Shown: piece by piece, positions 1 to 8,014 of the stretch
Position numbering within the stretch: the first letter of the stretch is position 1
Layout: every line of letters starts with the position of its first letter
Assembly: GCF_001429605.1 (NCBI RefSeq)
Contig: NZ_LMSS01000005.1
Location: forward strand, 230,618 to 294,617
Reading direction: 5' to 3'
DNA length: 64,000 nucleotides
Origin: Phycicoccus sp. Soil802
GTDB lineage: Bacteria; Actinomycetota; Actinomycetes; Actinomycetales; Dermatophilaceae
Position numbers and translations under genes: made by a program
Notes under the pieces: generated by a model
The model's database searches: none
What the model saw: only the letters and a program-made list of their open reading frames with translations
What the model was told of the DNA's origin: nothing

Positions 1-68
1 GCTCGTCGAGGAGGCCCCGGCGCCGTTCCTGTCCGCTCGTCGAGGAGGCCCCGGCGCCGTTCCTGTCC
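1..68. repeat. Perfect 34-bp tandem duplication at the window edge
   Basis: Bases 1-34 and 35-68 are identical. The unit is not a multiple of three, so it shifts the carboxylase reading frame: the expected protein ([14 protein letters not shown]) is read in phase only from base 36. A real gene would not tolerate this, so a contig-end or join artefact is the likeliest explanation. Confidence 0.9.
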
Positions 69-1088
69 GACGAGCAGAACGCCGAGCTGCGCCGCGCCTC
101 CAAGGCCATCCTCACCGAGGCCGGCTACACCGGCGCCGGCACCTGCGAGTTCCTCGTCGGCCAGGACGGCACCATCTCCTTCCTCGAGGTCAACACCCGC
201 CTCCAGGTCGAACACCCGGTGACCGAGGAGGTCACCGGCATCGACCTGGTCCGCGAGCAGTTCCGCATCGCGAACGGTGAGCCGCTCGGCTACGACGACC
301 CCGCCCCGATCGGCCACTCCTTCGAGTTCCGGATCAACGGCGAGGACGCGGGCCGCGGCTTCCTCCCGGCCCCCGGCGTCGTCGCCGTGTTCGAGCCGCC
401 GTCCGGCCCGGGCGTGCGCCTCGACTCCGGCGTCGTCGCCGGCGACGTCATCGGTGGCGCGTTCGACTCGATGCTGGCCAAGCTGATCGTCACCGGCCAC
501 GACCGCCACCAGGCGCTCGAACGGTCCCGCCGCGCGCTCGCGGAGTTCGTCGTCGACGGCATGCCGACCGTCCTGCCGTTCCACCGCGTCATCGTGTCCG
601 ACCCCGCGTTCGCCCCCGAGGGCGACAAGCCGTTCACGGTGCACACCCGCTGGATCGAGACCGAGTTCGACAACCAGATCCCGCCCTACTCCGGGGTCGT
701 GGCGGAGGCCCCCGAGGAGACCGGCGAGCGCCAGAGCGTGGTCGTCGAGGTCGGCGGCAAGCGCCTCGAGGTGGTGCTCCCCGGCGGGCTCTCCCTCGGC
801 GGTGGCTCCAGCGCCGCGAAGAAGAAGGCGCCCCGACGCTCCGGCGGTTCCAAGGCCGGTGCCGCCGCCTCGGGCGACTCCCTCACCGCGCCCATGCAGG
901 GCACCATCGTCAAGATCGCCGTCGAGGAGGGCCAGGAGGTCGCCGCCGGTGAGCTGGTGGTCGTCCTCGAGGCGATGAAGATGGAGCAGCCGATCAACGC
1001 CCACAAGGCCGGCACCATCACCGGACTCGTCGCCGAGGTCGGCCAGACCGTGACCAACGGCGCCGTGATCGCCGAGATCAAGGACTGA
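1..1088 (+). CDS. Acetyl-/propionyl-CoA carboxylase alpha chain (biotin carboxylase + BCCP), 3' part
   Basis: This is the C-terminal part of a biotin-dependent acyl-CoA carboxylase alpha subunit, which carboxylates biotin with ATP and bicarbonate for malonyl- or methylmalonyl-CoA synthesis in the cytosol. The biotin-carboxylase signature [16 protein letters not shown] is seen near bases 184-225. A linker rich in Gly, Ala and Lys follows (about 790-870), then a biotinyl domain with the biotin-lysine motif EAMKME near base 970. The true frame is readable from base 36; upstream of that the 34-bp duplication breaks it. The gene enters from the left, so the ATP-grasp N-terminus is missing. It ends two bases before the convergent secreted-protein gene. 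In actinobacteria this is the AccA3 type, used by several carboxyltransferase partners. Confidence 0.93.
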   Translation, partial: SSRRPRRRSCPLVEEAPAPFLSDEQNAELRRASKAILTEAGYTGAGTCEFLVGQDGTISFLEVNTRLQVEHPVTEEVTGIDLVREQFRIANGEPLGYDDPAPIGHSFEFRINGEDAGRGFLPAPGVVAVFEPPSGPGVRLDSGVVAGDVIGGAFDSMLAKLIVTGHDRHQALERSRRALAEFVVDGMPTVLPFHRVIVSDPAFAPEGDKPFTVHTRWIETEFDNQIPPYSGVVAEAPEETGERQSVVVEVGGKRLEVVLPGGLSLGGGSSAAKKKAPRRSGGSKAGAAASGDSLTAPMQGTIVKIAVEEGQEVAAGELVVVLEAMKMEQPINAHKAGTITGLVAEVGQTVTNGAVIAEIKD

Positions 1089-1090
1089 CG

Positions 1091-1708
1091 TCAGCCGAGG
1101 AACTCGAGGACGTCCTCGCAGAAGTCCCGCTCACCGAAGGTGCGCGTGCCGTGGTCCCTGGTGATCGTCTCGCTGAGGACGGTGTCGTCCTCAGGATCCT
1201 CGGGGTCGCCGAGGTCGATGACCAAGGTGCCCGCAACGGTGCCTGCGTCGAGGCCGACCAGCTTGCCGTCGCTCGCGAACAGCTTGGACGAGAACCGGTC
1301 CATGAACTCGACGGTGAGGGTGCCGTCGGCGTTCAGGGTCAGCTTCTGGTCACGGCCGTTGAAGGTGTTGACAGACCGGAACGAGGCCCCGGACTCCACG
1401 TTGGTGAAGGTGTCCTCCGCCGAGACGTGGAACGAGAAGTACTCCAGCTCCCCACCTCCGCGGGCGATGCCGGTCTCGGTGATGGTGACCCGACCGTCCC
1501 AGCGGACGAGGAAGGAAACCTCCGGGCACCACTCGTCGCCGTGCTCCTCCTGCTCGATGTGGCTGTCCTTCAACGTCTCGTGGGACCGGAAGACCACGTT
1601 GCCGGAGGCTGCTGCGGCCGGCGCGAGCGCAATGGTCATGACCCCCGCACACAGTGCGGCGAGCAGGGGACGGACGCCGGTGTGGATGGACGCGATGGTG
1701 TGGAACAT
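1091..1708 (-). CDS. Secreted hypothetical protein
   Basis: A 205-aa protein with a signal peptide: a short N-terminus, a hydrophobic stretch (LLAALCAGVMTIALAPAAAA) and a likely cleavage after AAA or AAAAS. The mature part is beta-rich by eye, acidic, with Cys in DEWCPE and DFCEDV that could form a disulfide outside the cell. I recognise no family. I chose the ATG at 1708 because a strong ribosome-binding site (GGGAGGT) lies just upstream and the signal peptide begins properly there; the open frame extends 27 codons further without a better start. It stands alone, convergent with the carboxylase gene. Confidence 0.75.
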   Translation of the reverse strand: MFHTIASIHTGVRPLLAALCAGVMTIALAPAAAASGNVVFRSHETLKDSHIEQEEHGDEWCPEVSFLVRWDGRVTITETGIARGGGELEYFSFHVSAEDTFTNVESGASFRSVNTFNGRDQKLTLNADGTLTVEFMDRFSSKLFASDGKLVGLDAGTVAGTLVIDLGDPEDPEDDTVLSETITRDHGTRTFGERDFCEDVLEFLG

Positions 1709-1893
1709 GGGACCTCCCAGGTGCGGCTGGTGTGTGTGATCCCTGCTGACCCCATCGTGGCAACGACCCGGGTCGCCGCCCACCGGCAAAGTGCCTACGT
1801 CGCCGGGCGGCCCTACTCACGACCTCGCCCACGACGGCGGCGCCGCCTCCCAGCCGGGAGACCGCGCCGCTGTCGTATGCCGTGTGCCTGGCC

Positions 1894-2559
1894 TCAGCGA
1901 CCGAACGGCGGGAGCTCCTTGGTGCCTTCCTCGCCGGTGTCCGGACCCGGCTCGGGGACGGTGCTGGATCCCGGCGCGTCGGTCGGGATCTGTGCCGGGC
2001 CGTCGGTGTCCTCGCCGGACTCCGCGTCGGGGCGCAGGGCCGGGTCGAGCGGGCCGCCGGGCTGTCCGGGTTGCTGCGGCTCACCCGGGATGAGCGGCCC
2101 GTCGGAGGAGCCCGGCTGGGGGTCACCGGTGGACGGAGACGGGTTCGGGGCCGGCGTGGTGGGCGCCGGCTCGTCCCAGCTCGGGCGGTCGGGGGCCGGC
2201 TCGGACGGCACGGGGTCACCGGGCGCGGGGAACGGCTCGGGGGTGGGCGCGGGCCCCGGTTCCGGTGACGGCACCGGCTCAGGGGCGGGCGCCGGAGCCG
2301 GCTCGGGTGCGGGCGCCGGAGCCGGCTCGGGTGCAGGTGAGGGGGCAGGCTCGGGAGCCGGCTCGGGTGCCGGGGCCGGCTGCTCCTCGGGCAGGCCCAG
2401 CTTGTCGCGCAAGGCATCGCTGCCCTGGTCGATCTGGTCCGAGTACTTGCCCCCGGTCTGCTTGTCGATCACGTCCTCGACCTTGTCGAGAGCCGAGTCC
2501 GCTTGCTGCGGGTTGCCCTTGACGTAGTTCTTCACCTTGTCCAGCCAGGAGCCAGCCAT
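1894..2559 (-). CDS. MT0933-like antitoxin-type domain with Pro/Glu-rich tail
   Basis: A 221-aa protein in two parts. Residues 1-60 (LDKVKNYV, ALDKVEDVIDKQTGGKYSDQ, ALRDKLG) closely resemble the small MT0933/Rv0909-type antitoxin family, which is normally only about 60 aa. From residue 60 on it is low-complexity PAPEP repeats, encoded partly by near-perfect 24-bp tandem units around 2280-2350, then a Pro/Gly/Asp/Ser-rich tail. No SRPBCC toxin of the Rv0910 type lies beside it, so a toxin-antitoxin role is doubtful; a structural or stress role is equally possible. The start ATG has AGGAAGGG upstream. No signal peptide is seen. Confidence 0.7.
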   Translation of the reverse strand: MAGSWLDKVKNYVKGNPQQADSALDKVEDVIDKQTGGKYSDQIDQGSDALRDKLGLPEEQPAPAPEPAPEPAPSPAPEPAPAPAPEPAPAPAPEPVPSPEPGPAPTPEPFPAPGDPVPSEPAPDRPSWDEPAPTTPAPNPSPSTGDPQPGSSDGPLIPGEPQQPGQPGGPLDPALRPDAESGEDTDGPAQIPTDAPGSSTVPEPGPDTGEEGTKELPPFGR

Positions 2560-2675
2560 TGATTCGCCCTTCCTAGGGAGCCGTCTCGGAAGTCTCCGAG
2601 TCCGCGCGCCACAGCACGCTCAGTGGGGACATTACCCACCAACCCGGGGGAAATGCCGCCGGAGCGCCCGACAGG

Positions 2676-4094
2676 TCAGTCGCGCTGGTGGAGCTGGCGG
2701 GCGGCCTCGGCCACCGAGCCGGAGAGCGAGGGGTAGACCGTGAAGGTCCCGGCCAGCTGGTCGACGGTGAGCCCGTGCTGCACCGCCAAGGTCACCGGGT
2801 AGATCAGCTCGGAGGCCCGCGGCGCCACGACGACGCCGCCGACGACGGTGCCGCCACCCTTGCGGGCGAACAGCTTCACGAACCCGTCGGTGATGCCCTG
2901 CATCTTGGCGCGGGGGTTGGTCGACAGCGGCAGCATCACCGAGGTCGCGTCGACGGTGCCCTCGTCGAGGTCCTTCTGGGAGAACCCGACCGTGGCGATC
3001 TCGGGGTCGGTGAAGATGTTGGCCGAGACGGCCCGCAGGTTGAGCGGAGCGACCGCGTCACCGAGGGAGTGCGCCATCGCGATGCGTCCCTGCATGGCGG
3101 CCACGGATGCCAGGGGAAGAACGCCGGTGCAGTCGCCCGCGGCATACACACCGCGCACGGAGGTGCGCGAGACCTTGTCGACCACGATGTGGCCGGACTC
3201 GCTCACGGCCACCCCGACGTCCTCGAGGCCGATGCCGGAGGTCTGCGGGACGGATCCGACGGCCAGGAGCGCGTGGCTGCCCTCGACCTCGCGACCGTCC
3301 ACGAGCCGGACCACCACGCCCGACTCCGTGCGCGACACCGAGGCCATCCGCGAGCGCCCGAGCACGTCCATGCCGCGCTTGCGGAAGACGTCCTCGATCA
3401 CGGTGGCGGCGTCGGCGTCCTCGCCGGGGAGCACCCGGTCCCGCGACGACACGAGCGTCACGCGCGAGCCGAGACCGAGGTAGGCCTGCGCGAGCTCGGC
3501 ACCGGTGACACCGGAGCCGACGACGACCAGGTGCTCGGGGAGCTCGGCAAGGGAGTAGATCTGCTGCCAGGTGAGGATCCGCTCGCCGTCGGGCTGGGCG
3601 AAGGGCACGACCCGGGGCGTGGCGCCGGTGGCGACGAGGACGACGTCAGCGCTGAGGGTCTGGGTCGTCCCGTCGGCGAGAGTGGCCTCGACCGACCCCG
3701 CCTCGAGCAGCCGGCCCGTGCCGGCCAGCACCTGCACGCCGTCGGCCGCGAGCCGGGCGCCGATGTCGCGGGACTGCGCAGCAGCGAGGGCCAGGATGCG
3801 GCGGTTCACCGCGGTGAGCTCGGCGACCGAGTCGGAGACCTCGTCGCCCTCGTGGTCCTCGAGGTGCACGCCGAGGTCGGAGGCGGTCTCGAACTGGCTC
3901 ATGAAGTCGGCCGTCGAGATCAGCGTCTTGGACGGCACGCAGTCGGTGAGCACCGCTGCGCCACCGACGCCATCACGGTCGACGACCGTTACGCGGGCAC
4001 CCAGGTGGGCAGCCACCAGGGCGGCCTCGTAGCCACCGGGGCCACCGCCGAGGATCACCACTGAGGACTGGGGCGCGTTCACGCGACCATCCAA
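2676..4094 (-). CDS. lpdA: NAD(P)H quinone reductase / dihydrolipoamide-dehydrogenase-like flavoprotein
   Basis: A 472-aa two-dinucleotide-binding flavoprotein. FAD motif GGGPGGYEAA is near residue 13, NAD(P) motif GSGVTGAE near residue 193, second FAD motif YAAGDC near residue 317. The redox-active CxxxxC of true Lpd, MerA or glutathione reductase is incomplete: the site reads GGAAVLTDCVPSK, with only the second Cys. This is the pattern of the M. tuberculosis Rv3303c (LpdA) type, which acts as an NAD(P)H:quinone reductase rather than in lipoate chemistry. Placement just before deoD and pmmB also matches that genome. The ATG at 4094 is used; an in-frame GTG four codons later is possible. Confidence 0.85.
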   Translation of the reverse strand: MDGRVNAPQSSVVILGGGPGGYEAALVAAHLGARVTVVDRDGVGGAAVLTDCVPSKTLISTADFMSQFETASDLGVHLEDHEGDEVSDSVAELTAVNRRILALAAAQSRDIGARLAADGVQVLAGTGRLLEAGSVEATLADGTTQTLSADVVLVATGATPRVVPFAQPDGERILTWQQIYSLAELPEHLVVVGSGVTGAELAQAYLGLGSRVTLVSSRDRVLPGEDADAATVIEDVFRKRGMDVLGRSRMASVSRTESGVVVRLVDGREVEGSHALLAVGSVPQTSGIGLEDVGVAVSESGHIVVDKVSRTSVRGVYAAGDCTGVLPLASVAAMQGRIAMAHSLGDAVAPLNLRAVSANIFTDPEIATVGFSQKDLDEGTVDATSVMLPLSTNPRAKMQGITDGFVKLFARKGGGTVVGGVVVAPRASELIYPVTLAVQHGLTVDQLAGTFTVYPSLSGSVAEAARQLHQRD

Positions 4095-4189
4095 CCACCC
4101 CGGCGGAGGCGAACGGTCTGGCGTCCGTGCCGGAACCCGTCCACTCCGTCGCCGTCGCCGCCCGGTCCGGGCCTCGGTAGTCTTCGGGA

Positions 4190-5041
4190 GTGAGCGAGCA
4201 GAGCAGCCCGTCCCCGGGCGTCCCCGACCTGTCCGACCCCGCGGCCGACCCGTTCGAGGTGGCCAAGGCGGCTGCCGCGGTGATCGCCGAGCGCAGCGGC
4301 ACCGACCGGCACGACGTGGCCCTGGTCCTCGGCTCCGGGTGGGGCCAGACCGGTGACCTCATCGGCGAGACGCTGGCCACGATCGACAACGCGGACGTCC
4401 CCGGCTTCGCGAAGGCCGCGGTCGCGGGGCACAGCGGCACGATGCGCTCGGTGGCGATCGCCGACACCGGCCGTCGGGCGCTCGTCTACGGCACCCGCAC
4501 CCACTTCTACGAGGGCAAGGGCGTTCGAGCCGTCGTGCACGCCGTCCGCACGGCAGCAGCGGCCGGGTGCCGGGCCATCGTGCTCACCAACGGCTGCGGC
4601 GGCCTCAACCCCGCGTGGGGTCCCGGCACCCCGGTACTGATCAGCGACCACCTCAACCTCACGGCCGCCTCCCCCATCGAGGGCGCCAACTTCGTCGACC
4701 TCACCGACCTGTACTCACCGCGGCTGCGCGACCTGGCCCGTGCGGTCGACCCCGGTCTCGACGAAGGGGTCTACGTGCAGTTCCGTGGCCCCCACTACGA
4801 GACCCCCGCCGAGGTGCGGATGGCCAAGGTGCTCGGAGGTGACCTGGTCGGCATGTCGACCACGTTGGAGGCCATCGCGGCCCGCCAGGCCGGGCTCGAG
4901 GTCCTGGGCATCTCGCTCGTGACCAACCTCGCCGCGGGGATCAGCGACCAGCCGCTGTCCCACGAGGAGGTCATGGAGACCGGCCAGGCTTCCGCCGAGC
5001 GGTGCGGGAAGCTCATGGCCGCGGTCGTCGCCACCATCTGA
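4190..5041 (+). CDS. deoD: Purine nucleoside phosphorylase
   Basis: A 283-aa trimeric-type (PNP/MTAP family) enzyme that cleaves inosine, guanosine and their deoxy forms with phosphate to base plus (deoxy)ribose-1-phosphate. Motifs are LGSGWG (phosphate loop), HFYEGKG, TNGCGGLN and the RGPHYETPAEVRM base/sugar-binding segment. It starts with GTG at 4190. TAGTCT at about 4178-4183 would place a transcription start at or next to the GTG, so the message may be leaderless; no clear ribosome-binding site is seen. The phosphohexomutase follows 13 bp downstream, in keeping with use of the released pentose phosphate. Confidence 0.94.
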   Translation: MSEQSSPSPGVPDLSDPAADPFEVAKAAAAVIAERSGTDRHDVALVLGSGWGQTGDLIGETLATIDNADVPGFAKAAVAGHSGTMRSVAIADTGRRALVYGTRTHFYEGKGVRAVVHAVRTAAAAGCRAIVLTNGCGGLNPAWGPGTPVLISDHLNLTAASPIEGANFVDLTDLYSPRLRDLARAVDPGLDEGVYVQFRGPHYETPAEVRMAKVLGGDLVGMSTTLEAIAARQAGLEVLGISLVTNLAAGISDQPLSHEEVMETGQASAERCGKLMAAVVATI

Positions 5042-5054
5042 GAGGAGCCCAGCC

Positions 5055-6773
5055 ATGACGTATGCCGCGCGGCACGGCCGCGGAGCCGACTCACCTGCGA
5101 GCATCGAGGCACGGGCCGCCCAACACGCCCAGGAGCTCATCGACGCCGCCCAGGCGTGGGTGGACGACGACCCCGACCACGAGACCCGGGTCGAGCTCGG
5201 CGACCTCCTCGCGCAGGCCAAGACCGGCGACCAGGCTGCCATCGACGACCTCGGCGACCGGTTCTCCGGGATGCTCGAGTTCGGCACCGCAGGGCTCCGC
5301 GGCGCCATCGGCGCCGGTCCCAACCGGATGAACCGCTCCGTCGTGATCCGCGCGGCCGCCGGCCTCACGGCATACCTGCAGGCGAGCAAGCCCGCGCCGT
5401 TCGTGGTGGTGGGCTTCGACGCGCGCCGCAACTCCGACGTGTTCGCCCGGGACACCGCCGCGGTCGTCGTGGGCGCCGGCGGTCGCGCGGCGATCCTGCC
5501 GTCACCATTGCCGACTCCCGTGCTGGCGTACGCGATCCGCTACCTCGGCGCCGACGCGGGCGTGATGGTGACGGCGAGCCACAACCCGCCCGAGGACAAC
5601 GGCTACAAGGTCTACCTCGGCGACGGCTCGCAGATCGTGCCGCCGTCCGACGCCGACATCGCGACCCAGATCGCGCGGGTCGCCGCCGTGGCGGACGTGC
5701 CGCGCGCCGACGACGGCTGGGAGACCCTGGGCGACGACGTGCTCGAGGCGTACCTCGACGACGCCGTCACCGTCGTGGCGAAGGACACCCCCCGCGAGGT
5801 CACCGTGGTCCACACCGCCCTGCACGGGGTCGGCTCCGAGACCGTGGCCAAGGCCTTCGTCCGCGCCGGGTACGCCGCGCCGATCCCGGTCGAGAGCCAG
5901 GCCCAGCCCGACCCGGCGTTCCCGACGGTGCACTTCCCCAACCCCGAGGAGCCGGGGGCCATGGATGCGGCCCTCGAGCTGGCCGAGCAGACCGGACCCG
6001 ACGTGGTCATCGCCAACGACCCCGATGCCGACCGCTGCGCCGTCGCGGTGCCCGGCCCCGGTGGGTGGCGGATGCTCCGCGGCGACGAGGTGGGTGCCCT
6101 GTTGGGCGCGCACATCCTCGCCCGCGGCGTGGGCAACGGTGACGTCTTCGCGAACTCGATCGTGTCGTCCCGCTTGCTGGCGGCGATGGCGAAGGCTGCC
6201 GGCGTCCCGCACGAGGAGACGCTGACCGGCTTCAAGTGGATCTCGCGCGTGAAGGGTCTGCGGTACGGGTACGAGGAGGCGCTGGGCTACTGCGTCGACC
6301 CACCGCACGTGCGCGACAAGGACGGCGTCAGCGCCGCCCTGGTGGTGGCGGAGATGACGGCCAGCCTGAAGGCCGAGGGACGTTCACTCACCGACCTGCT
6401 CGACGACCTCGCCGTCGAACACGGTGTGCACGCGACCGACGCGCTGTCCGTGCGGGTGGCCGACCTGGCGCTGATCGGGAAGGTGATGGCGCGACTTCGC
6501 CAGGACCCGCCCCAGGACGTGGCCGGCACCGCTGTCGTGCGCACCGACGACCTGGCCGAGGGAAGCGAGGCACTGCCGCCCACCGACGGGCTGCGCTACT
6601 TCCTCGCCGACGACTCGCGGATCATCGTGCGACCGTCCGGCACCGAGCCCAAGCTCAAGGTCTACCTCGAGGTGATCGAGCCGGTCTCCTCCGACCTGAA
6701 GACGGCGCGGCAGACCGCCGCCACGAGGTTGGCCGGCATCCGCGCCGCCATGGAGGGCCTCGTCCAGGTCTGA
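5055..6773 (+). CDS. pmmB: Phosphomannomutase/phosphoglucomutase family phosphohexomutase
   Basis: A 572-aa alpha-D-phosphohexomutase of the large PGM2-like subgroup, interconverting sugar 1- and 6- or pentose 1- and 5-phosphates. The catalytic phosphoserine loop TASHNPPEDNGYK is near residue 175, the Mg-binding DPDADR near 323, the sugar loop and the C-terminal phosphate loop RPSGTEPK near 530. Its pairing with purine nucleoside phosphorylase (13-bp gap, ribosome-binding site GAGGAGCCC before ATG) suggests a phosphopentomutase-like role in nucleoside breakdown. Substrate cannot be settled from sequence alone. The gene order matches M. tuberculosis deoD-pmmB. Confidence 0.92.
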   Translation: MTYAARHGRGADSPASIEARAAQHAQELIDAAQAWVDDDPDHETRVELGDLLAQAKTGDQAAIDDLGDRFSGMLEFGTAGLRGAIGAGPNRMNRSVVIRAAAGLTAYLQASKPAPFVVVGFDARRNSDVFARDTAAVVVGAGGRAAILPSPLPTPVLAYAIRYLGADAGVMVTASHNPPEDNGYKVYLGDGSQIVPPSDADIATQIARVAAVADVPRADDGWETLGDDVLEAYLDDAVTVVAKDTPREVTVVHTALHGVGSETVAKAFVRAGYAAPIPVESQAQPDPAFPTVHFPNPEEPGAMDAALELAEQTGPDVVIANDPDADRCAVAVPGPGGWRMLRGDEVGALLGAHILARGVGNGDVFANSIVSSRLLAAMAKAAGVPHEETLTGFKWISRVKGLRYGYEEALGYCVDPPHVRDKDGVSAALVVAEMTASLKAEGRSLTDLLDDLAVEHGVHATDALSVRVADLALIGKVMARLRQDPPQDVAGTAVVRTDDLAEGSEALPPTDGLRYFLADDSRIIVRPSGTEPKLKVYLEVIEPVSSDLKTARQTAATRLAGIRAAMEGLVQV

Positions 6774-6806
6774 GGTGCGTCCTCGTCCGTCGTCCCTCGT
6801 ACCGGC

Positions 6807-7277
6807 CTACTTCTTCCAGAAGCGCTTCTTGGTGGTCGGGGTCTCGGTCTCCACGGGAACCTCGCTCGGGGAGCTGGACCTGCCCTCGAAGTCCTGTGGC
6901 GCGCCCTCGACGGCGATCAGCTGCAGGCTGAGGTAGTAGCCGGAGTCCTGGTCCCCGGTGGCGGCCTCGAACTCGACGTGGCCGTCCTCCACGAGGAAGT
7001 TGAACACGTCGAGACCGTCCAGGCGCAGCTCGGTGATCCACACCGCTTCGAGGAAGCTGGCCACCTGACGCTCCGGGGTGCCCGGCCGGAACCGGACCAT
7101 GGCGATCAGCAGGCGCTCGGGGTCGTCCGTCGCCTCGACCTCGACCGCGGCGAACATGACGCTGGACACCAGTCGTCGCCGGAGCTTGGCGGCGGCGTCA
7201 GCGGTCTGTGCGCCGGAGGCCGGCGGCAGGTTGACCGTCATCGCCTCCCTGAGTTGCACGAATTCGACGCGGTCCAT
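6807..7277 (-). CDS. Hypothetical protein
   Basis: About 156 aa, soluble, not recognised. It has a mixed alpha/beta middle (AKLRRRLVSSVMFAAVEVE; FLEAVWITELRLDGLDVFNFLVED), a Ser/Pro/Thr-rich stretch and a very basic end (KKRFWKK). The start is uncertain: ATG at 7277 is preferred, but a TTG at 7313 and an ATG a few codons further in are also possible, and none has a clear ribosome-binding site. It converges on the phosphohexomutase gene with 33 bp between, and is divergent from the receiver gene. Confidence 0.55.
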   Translation of the reverse strand: MDRVEFVQLREAMTVNLPPASGAQTADAAAKLRRRLVSSVMFAAVEVEATDDPERLLIAMVRFRPGTPERQVASFLEAVWITELRLDGLDVFNFLVEDGHVEFEAATGDQDSGYYLSLQLIAVEGAPQDFEGRSSSPSEVPVETETPTTKKRFWKK

Positions 7278-7446
7278 GCGGGTGAGACTGTCCCACGCGA
7301 GTCGAATCGGCAATCCGGGCCTGCGTCGTGAGGCTGGGCCCCACCCGCGCGTGGGCTCGTCGTCAGAGTCTTCGCGCCGTAGGGTGCGGGTGAAGCGTGC
7401 GGCAGATCACCCGCCGCCGCGACGGTCCGCTCAGGAGGGATCCCCG

Positions 7447-7824
7447 ATGAAGGTTCTCGTGGTCGAGGACGACCTCGACATCCAGGACCTCGTGGTCGCC
7501 CTGCTGAGTCGGGCCGGTTACGACGTCGTCGTCCGGGACAACGGCGACGCCGGACTGGCCGCCGCGACGACTCACGTACCTGACCTGGTGGTCCTCGACT
7601 GGATGATGCCGGGCCTGAGCGGGGTCGAGGTGTGCCGGGCCATCCGGGCCGACCCTCGGACCAAGGGCGTCGCGGTCCTGATGCTCACGTCCAAGGCCCA
7701 GGAGGGCGACATCGACCAGGCCTTCACCGCCGGAGCCGATGACTACATGGTCAAGCCGTTTCGGGGGCGCGAGCTGGTCAGTCGTGTCCAGTCCCTGACC
7801 GTCAAGGGCGCCAGGCCGCAGTAG
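7447..7824 (+). CDS. Single-domain response regulator (receiver only)
   Basis: A 125-aa CheY-like protein with no output domain. It has the acidic pair (VVEDD), the phosphoacceptor Asp in VVLDWMMPG, Thr in LMLTSKA and Lys in MVKPF. The start is fixed by an excellent ribosome-binding site, AGGAGGGA, at 7432-7440. No histidine kinase is adjacent, so the partner is unknown. Its last 23 bases overlap the convergent end of the broken HNH gene. Confidence 0.9.
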   Translation: MKVLVVEDDLDIQDLVVALLSRAGYDVVVRDNGDAGLAAATTHVPDLVVLDWMMPGLSGVEVCRAIRADPRTKGVAVLMLTSKAQEGDIDQAFTAGADDYMVKPFRGRELVSRVQSLTVKGARPQ

Positions 7825-7985
7825 TCGCTGCCGCTGCCCGCTCGCCGGCTGTGGTGTGGCGGTGGGTGAGCCAGTGGTCGTAGGCGCCGGGGGTCAGGTC
7901 CCAGTGCACCCCGTCGTGGGTGAGCTGGGCGTGGTAGCCGTGCTTGTGGACGATGGTGTGGTGTCGCCCGCACAACAGGGCGGCG
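7802..7985 (-). pseudogene. 3' fragment of a DUF222/HNH endonuclease gene cut by the element
   Basis: Read on the minus strand, this piece encodes the C-terminal HNH segment NAALLCGRHHTIVHKHGY and ends at 7802. Its 5' half lies at 13866-15044 beyond the mobile element. Joining the two parts at the shared TT gives 1308 bp, 436 codons, an uninterrupted gene of about 435 aa, the usual size for 13E12-type HNH proteins. The fragment itself has no start and is not expected to be translated as part of the protein. Confidence 0.9.
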
Positions 7986-7994
7986 TTGTCGGCT
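7979..7994. other. attL, inferred crossover TT at 7986-7987
   Basis: Host half GGCGGCG, core TT, element half GTCGGCT. Combined with the right end, the rebuilt attP reads AGCCGCA-TT-GTCGGCT, whose flanks contain the inverted repeat AGCCG/CGGCT centred on TT. This is what serine integrases use: short imperfect dyads around a 2-bp core. Confidence 0.75.
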
Positions 7995-8000
7995 GATCGC

Positions 8001-8006
8001 TAATAT
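8001..8006 (+). promoter_or_regulatory. Probable -10 box of the integrase gene
   Basis: TAATAT lies 9 bp before the GTG start codon, just inside attL. The transcript would begin at or within a base or two of the GTG, a leaderless message. In the excised circle the -35 region would be changed to sequence from the right end, so expression may differ between the integrated and circular forms. Confidence 0.55.
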
Positions 8007-8014
8007 GACCCCTT

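Noticed and set aside
2261-2400. 24-bp tandem units as a possible CRISPR or minisatellite
   Set aside because: The units have no spacers and simply encode the Pro/Glu repeats of the protein.
1151-2527. 458-codon plus-strand frame over two minus-strand genes
   Set aside because: It spans two real genes and the gap between, and its product is Gly/Ala low complexity mirrored from the PAPEP tail.
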